A DNA stretch of 64,000 nucleotides from JBNFVY01 sp049943335 (lineage in GTDB: Bacteria; Pseudomonadota; Alphaproteobacteria; Rhodobacterales; Rhodobacteraceae). The translations under genes were made by a program, and so were the position numbers. Positions 7,616-15,517 of the stretch are shown here, piece after piece; position 1 is the first letter of the stretch; the number at the start of each line of letters is the position of its first letter. The notes below the pieces were generated by a model. The model had not been told where the DNA came from, ran no database searches, and saw only the letters and a program-made list of their open reading frames with translations. Location of the stretch: contig NZ_JBNFVY010000004.1 in NCBI RefSeq assembly GCF_049943335.1, positions 265,824 to 329,823 on the forward strand, given 5' to 3'.

Positions 7616-8274
7616 TGGCTCACTTCATAGAAGTCCTGGGTGTAGAATTCCTGCGGACCGTCCTGCTCTTTGGCCGCCTGGAACGCCGGGCGCGCCTGCA
7701 TGCGGTCCCAGTAGGCGCGAAGGTTGGGGAATTTGTCGAAGCGAACGAAATACGGCGCAGCCATGAGGTTATACCCCAACATGGTGTCAGCGCCGGAAAA
7801 GCCGCTTTCCAGAATAAATTCGCGATCCCCAAGCAAGCGTTCCAGCGGCTTGAGCGTTGCAGCCAGGCGGGCGGCTTCGATTTTCAGCAACGCAGGTGAG
7901 CGCGCCTCGACCGGGCGCAAGAAAATCCATTGCAAATTGAGGTTTGCAAGGATGCAGGCCTGAGTTTCGGCAAAATGCAGCGCCTCAAGAAAGGGGATGC
8001 GTTCGGGATCGCCGGGCGCCCGACCAAGCCCGTGTTCGGCGCGCGTTTCGCACAGATATTCGGTAATCGCGCCGCTTTCGTAGATGGTGGTGCCATCAAT
8101 TTCCAGCGCCGGCACCCGGCCCGCAGGCGACACGCCCAGAAATTCGGGGTCGCGCAAAGATCCGTCAGAGATCCGGTATAATTTCAGATCAGGCTTGATG
8201 CCCATTTCATGCAGCAGCCACAGAATTCTAAATCCGCGCGCAGCGGGCACATGGTGCAAAATTGGCGTCTTCAT
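7612..8274 (-). CDS. Glutathione S-transferase family protein
   Basis: A 220-residue GST. The N-terminal thioredoxin-like domain contains the glutathione-site features VPALEIDGTTIYESGAITEYL (Val-Pro with cis-proline and Glu-Ser). An all-helical C-terminal domain covers about residues 90-220. It resembles the bacterial Ure2p/YfcG-like groups that have no N-terminal catalytic Cys or obvious Tyr. It is unusual as a member of a leucine-catabolic operon: its stop overlaps the HMG-CoA lyase start, and its ATG overlaps the biotin carboxylase stop, both by 4 bp. The substrate is unknown; a role in removing reactive enoyl-CoA or aldehyde by-products is speculation. Confidence 0.9.
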   Translation of the reverse strand: MKTPILHHVPAARGFRILWLLHEMGIKPDLKLYRISDGSLRDPEFLGVSPAGRVPALEIDGTTIYESGAITEYLCETRAEHGLGRAPGDPERIPFLEALHFAETQACILANLNLQWIFLRPVEARSPALLKIEAARLAATLKPLERLLGDREFILESGFSGADTMLGYNLMAAPYFVRFDKFPNLRAYWDRMQARPAFQAAKEQDGPQEFYTQDFYEVSQ

Positions 8275-10148
8275 TCTTCCTCCTCCAAGGCGATTAGCGC
8301 AGCGCCAGCTTCCACTTGATCGCCCGCCTGCGCAAGCACTTCGGACACGGTGCCATCGCGCGCTGCCAACAGGGCATGCTCCATCTTCATTGCTTCCAGA
8401 ATGGCCAGCCGTTCGCCTTTGGCCACGCTAGCGCCCGGCTCGACGAAAATGTCGCGCACCAGCCCGGGCATCGGCGCCGTGATGACATTGCCGGCCGCGC
8501 CTTCGCTGACCACGTCCAGCGGGTCGATGATGGAAAAACTCCACGTGACAGGGCCACAGACATGCACCTGCCGACCGCGCAGAAATGTCGGATATCCTGC
8601 CGGTTGGACTTGCCGATCACCGATCTGTGCCGTTGTCCCGGACGGGGTGATTTCCAGCACGACGTCGATGGGGTCGTTTCGCTCAAGCGAAACTGTCCGG
8701 CGCAGCGGCGACCAGAGCGTGAACCCGTCATCCGCAGGCGCGGCGGCGGCCAATGCGCCCGCTGCCACAGCTGCGTCCGGTGGCTCGGGAACTTGCGTCA
8801 GCTGGCTGCCGTCACGCTCGATCAGGCCCGTGTCCACGTCGCCACCAGCAAAGCCGTCATGCAGGGTCAGGTTTCGAAGAAATGCAAGGTTTGTGACAGT
8901 TCCGCCCACATCAGTGCCCTCAAGCGCGCGCGTGAGTTGAGAAAGTGCAATCTCGCGGGTGGGTCCGTGGGTGGTGATCTTGGCAATCATCGGATCATAA
9001 AACGGGCTGATCACATCGCCCTCGCGCACGCCGCTGTCGATCCGGGCCTGCTTGGGAAAGCGAAGCAAATCCAGCGATCCGGTGGCGGGCAGAAAATCGT
9101 TCGCGGCGTCCTCGGCATAGAGCCGCGCTTCGAAAGCGTGGCCGGTGATGTGCAGATCGCCTTGGGCGGCGGGCAGAGGTTCGCCCGCAGCAACGCGCAA
9201 TTGCCATTCGACCAGATCGACCCCCGTGATCGCTTCGGTTACAGGGTGTTCGACCTGCAGGCGCGTGTTCATTTCCATGAACCAAAAGCCGTCCGGGCGC
9301 AGTCCGTCCGCCCCGGCCACGATGAACTCGACCGTGCCGGCGCCCTTGTACCCGATCGTCTTTGCCGCGCGCACCGCGGCTTGCCCCATTGCGGTGCGCA
9401 TTTCATCTGTCATGCCCGGCGCGGGGGCTTCTTCGATGACCTTCTGGTGGCGGCGCTGAAGCGAGCAATCGCGTTCGAACAGGTGCACCGCATCTGTTCC
9501 ATCGCCAAAGACCTGCACTTCGATATGGCGCGGTTTGAGGATGTATTTTTCGACCAGCACCGCGGGATTGCCAAAGGCGGCTTGCGCCTCGCGTTGTGCC
9601 GAAGCCAACCCGTCGGCAAAATCCTCTGGCCGCTCGATCAGGCGCATGCCTTTGCCGCCGCCGCCGGCCACCGCCTTGATCAAGACCGGGTAACCGATCT
9701 GGTCTGCTTCGCCCGCCAGCAATTTGGGGTGTTGTTCGTCGCCGTGATAGCCCGGCACAACCGGCACGCCCGCCTTTTCCATCAAAGCCTTGGCCGCATC
9801 CTTCAGCCCCATGGCCCGGATCGCATCAGCTGACGGTCCGATAAATGTCAGGCCCGCCGCCTCGACGGCATCGACGAAATCCGGGTTTTCGGAAAGAAAG
9901 CCATAGCCGGGGTGAATGGCCTGAGCGCCCCGTTCGAGCGCCGCCGCGATGATGACATCGCCGCGCAGGTAGCTGTCGGCAGGTTGAGGTCCGCCAATAT
10001 GCACCGACTCGTCACAGGCCGCGACATGGGCCGCGCCCGCATCCGCGTCGGAATAGACCGCAACAGTGGCCACGCCCATTTTACGCGCGGTCCGGGCGAT
10101 CCGCACGGCGATTTCGCCTCGGTTGGCAATCAGTATCTTATGGAACAT
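8271..10148 (-). CDS. mccA: Methylcrotonyl-CoA carboxylase, biotin-carrying alpha subunit
   Basis: A 625-residue biotin carboxylase/biotin carrier fusion (LiuD type). From the N-terminus: the biotin carboxylase domain (ILIANRGEIAVRIARTARKMG), the ATP-grasp domain with glycine-rich AVAGGGGKGMRLI at about 160-175, and the MEMNTRLQVEHPVTE signature near 285-300. A C-terminal biotinyl domain carries the lysine in EAMKMEH at about residue 588. With the beta subunit it carboxylates 3-methylcrotonyl-CoA to 3-methylglutaconyl-CoA. Operon context beside isovaleryl-CoA dehydrogenase and HMG-CoA lyase points to this substrate rather than propionyl- or geranyl-CoA. The ATG overlaps the preceding stop by one base. 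Confidence 0.93.
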   Translation of the reverse strand: MFHKILIANRGEIAVRIARTARKMGVATVAVYSDADAGAAHVAACDESVHIGGPQPADSYLRGDVIIAAALERGAQAIHPGYGFLSENPDFVDAVEAAGLTFIGPSADAIRAMGLKDAAKALMEKAGVPVVPGYHGDEQHPKLLAGEADQIGYPVLIKAVAGGGGKGMRLIERPEDFADGLASAQREAQAAFGNPAVLVEKYILKPRHIEVQVFGDGTDAVHLFERDCSLQRRHQKVIEEAPAPGMTDEMRTAMGQAAVRAAKTIGYKGAGTVEFIVAGADGLRPDGFWFMEMNTRLQVEHPVTEAITGVDLVEWQLRVAAGEPLPAAQGDLHITGHAFEARLYAEDAANDFLPATGSLDLLRFPKQARIDSGVREGDVISPFYDPMIAKITTHGPTREIALSQLTRALEGTDVGGTVTNLAFLRNLTLHDGFAGGDVDTGLIERDGSQLTQVPEPPDAAVAAGALAAAAPADDGFTLWSPLRRTVSLERNDPIDVVLEITPSGTTAQIGDRQVQPAGYPTFLRGRQVHVCGPVTWSFSIIDPLDVVSEGAAGNVITAPMPGLVRDIFVEPGASVAKGERLAILEAMKMEHALLAARDGTVSEVLAQAGDQVEAGAALIALEEEE

Positions 10149-10573
10149 CAGGGCCTCCTCCAGCCGCCGTTCATCAGGTCTGCGCCCTGGTGTGACATGT
10201 GTTGGGTGATTTGCGCGGCCGGTTGCATGGCCTGGATCGCGGTGATGCCTGCATCCACGCTGGCGCCTGCCCCGTCCGTGGGCCTATCGCCCAGAGCCGC
10301 CAATCTGGCGGCCTTGGTGACGGCGTCATCGGCCAAGGGGGCCGACAAGATGGGCAGTTTCACAGCCAAACGCTTTGCGGAACGCGGGGTGATCATGGCG
10401 CGCACCCCGGCGTCCGCGATCCTTGCAAGCGGCTCGCAGAGCCGTTCGGGATCAGGATAAAATCGGGCACAACGAATAGCGTTTCGCCGCCCGGCTTGCG
10501 CCATGCGGCCCGGTCGGCGAGCCGGCCTTGCGGCGGGGCATCTGAACCGGGTGTCTTGGAAAGTCACAGCCAT
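10148..10573 (-). CDS. Unrecognised small protein between the carboxylase subunits
   Basis: A 141-residue protein that I do not recognise. The N-terminal third is basic (Arg-rich, with FRCPAARPARRPG); the remainder looks like a soluble alpha-helical protein (LARIADAGVRAMITPRSAKR). No signal peptide, membrane helix or known motif is seen. The start MAVTFQDTR was chosen because it is 7 bp after the beta-subunit stop with a GAGGG sequence just before it; the longer in-frame reading overlaps that gene. Its stop overlaps the alpha-subunit ATG by one base (TGATG). Such tight placement argues that it is a real gene and probably made with the carboxylase. Function unknown. Confidence 0.6.
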   Translation of the reverse strand: MAVTFQDTRFRCPAARPARRPGRMAQAGRRNAIRCARFYPDPERLCEPLARIADAGVRAMITPRSAKRLAVKLPILSAPLADDAVTKAARLAALGDRPTDGAGASVDAGITAIQAMQPAAQITQHMSHQGADLMNGGWRRP

Positions 10574-10580
10574 GGCGCCC

Positions 10581-12179
10581 TCACATCCGGAACACGCCAA
10601 AGCGCGTATCTTCGATCGGGGCATTCAGGGCGGCGCGCAGGGACAAGGCCAGAACCTCGCGCGATTTGCGCGGGTCTACAATTCCGTCATCCCACAGACG
10701 CGCCGAGGCATAGAGGGGATGCGACTGGCGTTCGAACATGTCGATGGTGGGTTGCTTGAAGGCGGCTTCTTCCTCGGGGCTCCATTCCCCGCCCTGCCGC
10801 TCGATGGCGTCGCGCTTGACAGTGGCCAGAACGCCGGCGGCCTGTTCGCCGCCCATCACCGAGATGCGCGCGTTGGGCCATGTCCACAAAAAGCGCGGCT
10901 GGTAGGCGCGCCCGGACATGCCGTAATTGCCCGCGCCAAAGCTGCCGCCCACCAACATCGTGATCTTGGGCACCGAGGTGCTGGCCACGGCTGTGACCAT
11001 TTTTGCCCCGTGGCGGGCGATACCTTCATTTTCGTACTTTCGCCCGACCATAAAGCCGGTGATGTTTTGCAGGAAAACCAAGGGGATCTTGCGCTGTGAG
11101 CACAGTTCGATGAAGTGCGCGCCTTTTTGGGCCGCTTCACTGAAGAGCACGCCGTTGTTGGCGACGATCCCCACGGTGCAGCCCTTGACCGCCGCGAACC
11201 CGGTGACCAGAGTATCGCCGAAGCGCGGTTTGAATTCGTCGAAATAGCTGCCGTCGACCAGCCGCGCGATCACCTCGCGGATGTCGTAAGGGGTCCGCAG
11301 GTCGGCCGGAACGACGCCCAGGATTTCTTCGGGGTCATACGCGGGATCTTCGCCCTGCCCCCAATCAAATGCCGGCCCCTTGGCCAGCGATCCAACCGCG
11401 CGACGAGCCAGCGCCAAAGCGTGGCTGTCGTCTTCGGCCAGGTAATCGGCGACGCCCGAAAGGCGGGTGTGAACGTCTCCGCCACCCAGCTCTTCGGCGC
11501 TCACGACTTCGCCGGTGGCCGCTTTTACCAGCGGCGGGCCGGCCAAAAAGATCGTCCCCTGTTCCTTGACGATGATGGTCACGTCCGACATGGCCGGCAC
11601 ATAGGCCCCGCCCGCCGTGCACGACCCCATGACCACGGCGATCTGGGCGATGCCCTTGGCGCTCATCCGGGCCTGATTGTAAAAGATGCGTCCAAAATGA
11701 TCGCGGTCTGGAAAAACCTCGTCCTGGTTGGGCAGGTTCGCGCCGCCGCTGTCGACCAGATAGATGCAAGGCAGATGGCATTCTTCGGCGATTTCCTGGG
11801 CGCGCAGGTGTTTCTTGACCGTCATGGGGTAATATGTGCCGCCCTTTACGGTGGCGTCATTACACACGACCATCACGTCGCGCCCCTGCACCCGTCCCAC
11901 GCCTGCCACGACACCGGCGCTTGGTGCGACGCCGTCATACATGTCGTGCGCCGCGGTCGCGCCAATCTCAAGGAATGGAGACCCGGGATCCAGCAGGTTC
12001 GCAACCCGGTCGCGCGGCAACATCTTGCCCCGCGCGACATGCCGCTCGCGGGACTTTTCGCCGCCCCCTGCGGTCGCTATTTCGGCGGCACTGGCCACTT
12101 GGGCCAGCGCGTCCAGATGGGCCGCGCGGTTCGCTTTGAACCCATCCGATGATGGCAGTGCCTGAGATTTCAGCTTCAT
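10581..12179 (-). CDS. mccB: Methylcrotonyl-CoA carboxylase, carboxyltransferase beta subunit
   Basis: A 532-residue acyl-CoA carboxyltransferase (LiuB type). It has two crotonase-fold halves. YLVDSGGANLPNQDEVFPDRDHFGRIF (described by its core DSGGANLP at about 158) and MGSCTAGGAYVPAMSD are signatures of methylcrotonyl-CoA and related carboxylases. The C-terminal half has FLQNITGFMVG and GGSFGAGNYGM. It transfers CO2 from carboxybiotin to methylcrotonyl-CoA. The start MKLKSQALP lies inside the 4-bp ATGA overlap with the upstream LprI-like gene; a longer in-frame reading has no ribosome site and overlaps that gene extensively. Confidence 0.95.
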   Translation of the reverse strand: MKLKSQALPSSDGFKANRAAHLDALAQVASAAEIATAGGGEKSRERHVARGKMLPRDRVANLLDPGSPFLEIGATAAHDMYDGVAPSAGVVAGVGRVQGRDVMVVCNDATVKGGTYYPMTVKKHLRAQEIAEECHLPCIYLVDSGGANLPNQDEVFPDRDHFGRIFYNQARMSAKGIAQIAVVMGSCTAGGAYVPAMSDVTIIVKEQGTIFLAGPPLVKAATGEVVSAEELGGGDVHTRLSGVADYLAEDDSHALALARRAVGSLAKGPAFDWGQGEDPAYDPEEILGVVPADLRTPYDIREVIARLVDGSYFDEFKPRFGDTLVTGFAAVKGCTVGIVANNGVLFSEAAQKGAHFIELCSQRKIPLVFLQNITGFMVGRKYENEGIARHGAKMVTAVASTSVPKITMLVGGSFGAGNYGMSGRAYQPRFLWTWPNARISVMGGEQAAGVLATVKRDAIERQGGEWSPEEEAAFKQPTIDMFERQSHPLYASARLWDDGIVDPRKSREVLALSLRAALNAPIEDTRFGVFRM

Positions 12180-12637
12180 TCCATTTTCCCCAAATCCCGT
12201 AGTTCCAGGGCGCGCTCGGCAGTCTCTGCCAGCAGGCAGTCTGCTGCCGCAATGCTGCGCATCGATCCCCCGCCCCATAGTTCGTAGTTCAAATCGCATT
12301 CTGCGTCGCGAAAAGCGATCCATGCCCGCTGCGCCGCACGCAACTGGTCGGGCAGATGTGGCTCTTGCAGCGCCAACGTGGACATTTTCGCCTGATAGGC
12401 CGCGTTCAACAGAGCGTCCCACACCGATGTTTCTGCCTGAAGGCACCCTGCGATGCCATGGGTAGTGCCGTTGCCCGGTGCCGTCTGACACGCATCTGCG
12501 GCCTGGCGCAAACATGGTGGCGCCGTCTGCCCCGCAGGGGCGTTGGCATAGCATGCGCTGATAAACGGCTGATCCACCCAGGGCGTTTGCCCAGACGCGG
12601 CCACGGGCCAGAGCAACAGGAAAAGCAAACGGATCAT
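12176..12637 (-). CDS. LprI/DUF1311-family exported protein
   Basis: A 153-residue protein with a signal peptide (MIRLLFLLLWPVAASGQ, probable cleavage after ASG or near it). The mature protein resembles the DUF1311 / lysozyme-inhibitor LprI family: the helical core LRAAQRAWIAFRDAECDLNYE and a later Cys in AAADCLLAETAERALELRDL match the usual pattern, with several Cys for disulfides. It is periplasmic. It overlaps both neighbours by 4 bp inside the leucine operon, so it is co-translated with catabolic enzymes. Its role there is unexplained. Confidence 0.8.
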   Translation of the reverse strand: MIRLLFLLLWPVAASGQTPWVDQPFISACYANAPAGQTAPPCLRQAADACQTAPGNGTTHGIAGCLQAETSVWDALLNAAYQAKMSTLALQEPHLPDQLRAAQRAWIAFRDAECDLNYELWGGGSMRSIAAADCLLAETAERALELRDLGKME

Positions 12638-12990
12638 GCCATCGCCTCAGCCGTGCCCCGGTGTTTCAATCCCTTGGCGATCATCCTGCGGCGGGCGATC
12701 ATTGGCGACGCGTTCAGAAAAGCGATCATTTTCGCAAAGCGATAGGCCGCCAGTCGCGGTTTGACATGTACTTTCAACGCCGCATCGACACCGACCGCGC
12801 GGCCTTTGTCTGCAAGCCACGTTGTGAAAACCCGGGGACGCGACATGTTGATCTTGCCCCCCAAGCGCACCTGCGCAGCCCCCCTGTCGGCGCGGGTGCC
12901 GCAGCCCTGCGCCGCCCTGTTCAGCCGGCCCGCAATGGACCGGCCGAATGCGACGCACAAAACGACATAGGTGGCGACCGGGCGACGCAT
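12634..12990 (-). CDS. Unrecognised basic protein in the leucine operon
   Basis: A 118-residue Arg/Lys/Ala-rich protein. The start MRRPVATYVV overlaps the acyl-CoA dehydrogenase stop by one base (TGATG), and its stop overlaps the next ATG (ATGA); this double coupling is the main reason for calling it. The N-terminal hydrophobic stretch (about residues 4-17) could be a weak anchor. A second ATG at residue 49 (MSRPRVFTTW) could give a shorter product. Composition is compatible with a spurious frame, so existence is moderately supported only. Function unknown. Confidence 0.45.
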   Translation of the reverse strand: MRRPVATYVVLCVAFGRSIAGRLNRAAQGCGTRADRGAAQVRLGGKINMSRPRVFTTWLADKGRAVGVDAALKVHVKPRLAAYRFAKMIAFLNASPMIARRRMIAKGLKHRGTAEAMA

Positions 12991-14153
12991 CAGCCCATGG
13001 CACCCATCAATTCGCGCCCAACCAGCATGCGGCGGATTTCGGACGTGCCTGCGCCGATCTCCATCAGCTTGGCATCGCGGAACAGACGGCTGACCGGGCT
13101 TTCGTTCATGAACCCTGCGCCGCCCATGGCCTGAACAGCTTGGTGCGCCTGCACCATCGCCTGCTCGGAGGCATAGAGGCAGCAGGCCGCGGCATCTTGC
13201 CGGGTGATCCGACCATCGTCGCACGCCTTGGCGGCCTCGTAAATATAAGAGCGCGACGTCATCAGCGCTGCATACATGTCGGCGATCTTGCCTTGCATCA
13301 ATTGGAAATTGCCAATCGGTTGGCCGAACTGCTTGCGTTCGGCCATATAGGGCATGATTTCGTCCAGACAGGCCGCAATGATCCCCGGACCGATGGCCCC
13401 CAGAACAACACGTTCATAGTCCAGCCCCGACATCAGAACGCGGACACCTTTGCCTTCTTCGCCCAGCACGTTTTCGAAGGGCACCTCGACATCTTCAAAA
13501 ACCAGCTCGGCCGTATTCGATCCACGCATCCCCAGCTTGTCGAAATGGGCGCTGGTGCTGAAACCTTTCATCGATTTCTCGATCAGAAACGCCGTGATTC
13601 CCTTGGGGCCTTTGTCCGGATCGGTCTTGGCATAGACCACCAGCGTATCGGCATCAGGCCCATTCGTAATCCAGTACTTGGTGCCGTTCAGAACATACCG
13701 GTCGTTCCGCTTTTCAGCCCGCAACTTCATCGACACCACGTCGCTGCCAGAGCCCGCCTCGGACATCGCCAGAGCGCCGACGTGGCGACCGCTGACCAGA
13801 TCGGGAAGATACTTTGCCTTCTGTTCATCGCTGGCATTCAGGCGGATCTGGTTCACACACAAGTTCGAATGCGCGCCGTAGGACAGGCTGACAGATGCGC
13901 TGGACCTTGCCAGTTCCTCAACCGCGACCGCATGGGCCAGATAGCCCATGTTCGCGCCGCCATATTGTTCGGGCACCGTAATGCCAAGCAGCCCCAATTC
14001 GCCCATTTCGGTCCAAAGCTCGGCCGGAAACTCGTTCGATTTGTCGATGTCCGCAGCCATCGGCCGGACGCGCTCTTGTGCCCAGGAATGAACCATGTCG
14101 CGCAACGCGTTGACGTCATCGCCAAGGTCAATCTTCATCTCGGACGTGAACAT
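12990..14153 (-). CDS. ivd: Isovaleryl-CoA dehydrogenase
   Basis: A 387-residue acyl-CoA dehydrogenase (LiuA). FAD/substrate signatures include ALAMSEAGSGSDVVSMKL (about 130-147) and YVLNGTKYWITNGPDADTLVVYAKT. The catalytic glutamate position in IVD-type enzymes is central (LMSGLDYERVVLGAIGPG region, with Glu in DYERVV), which fits isovaleryl-CoA dehydrogenase rather than short-chain types. The C-terminal QAMGGAGFMNE and EIGAGTSEIRRMLVGREL are typical. It oxidises isovaleryl-CoA to 3-methylcrotonyl-CoA and passes electrons to ETF. The start MFTSEMKI has GGAGGAG six bases upstream; the longer reading continues into non-coding sequence. It is the first gene of the operon. Confidence 0.95.
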   Translation of the reverse strand: MFTSEMKIDLGDDVNALRDMVHSWAQERVRPMAADIDKSNEFPAELWTEMGELGLLGITVPEQYGGANMGYLAHAVAVEELARSSASVSLSYGAHSNLCVNQIRLNASDEQKAKYLPDLVSGRHVGALAMSEAGSGSDVVSMKLRAEKRNDRYVLNGTKYWITNGPDADTLVVYAKTDPDKGPKGITAFLIEKSMKGFSTSAHFDKLGMRGSNTAELVFEDVEVPFENVLGEEGKGVRVLMSGLDYERVVLGAIGPGIIAACLDEIMPYMAERKQFGQPIGNFQLMQGKIADMYAALMTSRSYIYEAAKACDDGRITRQDAAACCLYASEQAMVQAHQAVQAMGGAGFMNESPVSRLFRDAKLMEIGAGTSEIRRMLVGRELMGAMG

Positions 14154-14182
14154 AGATTCTCCTCCCCCCCATGGGCATTTAT

Positions 14183-14196
14183 TGAACACTTGTTCA
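14183..14196. promoter_or_regulatory. Perfect 14-bp palindrome upstream of ivd (candidate operator)
   Basis: TGAACA-CT-TGTTCA is a perfect inverted repeat about 30 bp upstream of the isovaleryl-CoA dehydrogenase start, between it and the preceding gene. Its size and position suit a TetR-type operator controlling the leucine operon. It lies close to the start, where a repressor would block the promoter. The cognate regulator is not in the window. Confidence 0.5.
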
Positions 14197-14285
14197 TTTA
14201 ACGGAGACTCGCAGCATCCGTCAATCACATTGCCCCCCAACCGGCCACGCTTCAACCTGGGCGGTTCAACCTTCGGCGCCACGCT

Positions 14286-15485
14286 TTATGCTGGTTGATA
14301 AACCGCCCCCACCTCGGCGCGGATGATACGCGCGATCAGGGCGCAATCGTCCAGCGAAAACGTCAAGGGCAGCCGCATGTCCATCAGCCCCGCCAGGACA
14401 CGATCGGTTCTGGGCAGATGCCGCGGCCTGGCATAGCGCCAACTGTCGTAGCGTGAGGTGAAGCCCGAAGGTTCTTTGGCGCCGAACCACTTCAATTCAA
14501 CGCCCCGGGCCCCGGTCCTTTCGATCACTTGCATAATCCTGTCCGGGGTCCACCCGGGCAGTTGGAACTGAATCGACGATCCCACGAACGACTCTTCTTC
14601 AGGGCGGTCGATCAGGCGCAGGCCCGGTGTGTCACGCAATCCGTCTTCGACAACGCGGTAGCGCTCAGTCCAGGCGGCGCATTGCGCGGGCAGCGCAGCA
14701 AGCTGCGGGCGCAGGATGGCCGCGCGCAGATTGTCCATTCTGCCCGAGACGTTTGGAACCTCGGGCTGGAGCTTCGTGAAATATTCCGGTGGCGGTGAGG
14801 CCTTGTGCCGATCAAACAACATGTAGCTACCAGACAGCAGGATCGCGCGCGCCATGAGCGTGGGATCGGCGCTGGTGATCAGCCCGCCCTCGCCCGCATT
14901 CAGATGTTTGTAGGTCTGCGTCGAATAGCACGCCATGGCGCCGTGACGCCCCGACATGACCCCCCGCCAGGTGGCGCCCATTGTATGCGCGCAATCCTCG
15001 ATCACCACCACGCCGGCCGCATCACAGATCCGCATCAACCGGTCCATGTCGCAGATATGTCCCCGCATGTGGCTGAGCATCAGAACACCCGCGCCCGTTG
15101 CCGCAATCTGTTCGGCCAGGTCCCGCAAATCGATGGTCAGATCATCGGTCACTTCAATGAAATGCGGCTGCGCACCCACAGACGCGATCGCGCCGGGGAC
15201 AGGGGCCAGGGTAAAAGCGTTCGTCAGAACGGTGTCCCCCGCCCCGATGCCAAGCGCGCGCAGCGCCGTGGCCAGCGCGTAGCCCCCCGATGCGACGGCC
15301 AGAGCATAGTCCACCCCCATGGCCTGTGCGAATTCCTGTTCCAGCAATGCGGCTTCGCCCACCTCGTCGGGGGCGACGTTATAGCGGTGCAACCGCCCCG
15401 ACTGCATCACGCGCAGCGCGGCGTCGATCCCGGCCTGCGGGATCGGTTCTTGTTGCGTGAAACTGCCTGTAAATCTTTCGCTCAT
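14286..15485 (-). CDS. DegT/DnrJ/EryC1/StrS-family aminotransferase
   Basis: A 399-residue PLP-dependent aminotransferase of the sugar-aminotransferase/dehydratase superfamily. The PLP Schiff-base lysine is in QTYKHLNAGEGGLI (about residues 185-198), preceded by VVVIEDCAHTMGA, which contains the Asp that pairs with the pyridine nitrogen. The C-terminal half is shorter and more divergent than typical 3-amino-sugar enzymes. The start MSERFTGSF is 33 bp after the stop of the phosphatase gene. Substrate not readable; no polysaccharide or glycosylation genes are adjacent. Confidence 0.88.
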   Translation of the reverse strand: MSERFTGSFTQQEPIPQAGIDAALRVMQSGRLHRYNVAPDEVGEAALLEQEFAQAMGVDYALAVASGGYALATALRALGIGAGDTVLTNAFTLAPVPGAIASVGAQPHFIEVTDDLTIDLRDLAEQIAATGAGVLMLSHMRGHICDMDRLMRICDAAGVVVIEDCAHTMGATWRGVMSGRHGAMACYSTQTYKHLNAGEGGLITSADPTLMARAILLSGSYMLFDRHKASPPPEYFTKLQPEVPNVSGRMDNLRAAILRPQLAALPAQCAAWTERYRVVEDGLRDTPGLRLIDRPEEESFVGSSIQFQLPGWTPDRIMQVIERTGARGVELKWFGAKEPSGFTSRYDSWRYARPRHLPRTDRVLAGLMDMRLPLTFSLDDCALIARIIRAEVGAVYQPA

Positions 15486-15517
15486 GGGGTCAGCTTTGGC
15501 CGCTTGGGCGGGCCGGG

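Noticed and set aside
8316..9833. A 505-codon open frame on the plus strand over mccA
   Set aside because: Antisense to a well-supported biotin carboxylase gene; a typical GC-rich shadow frame.
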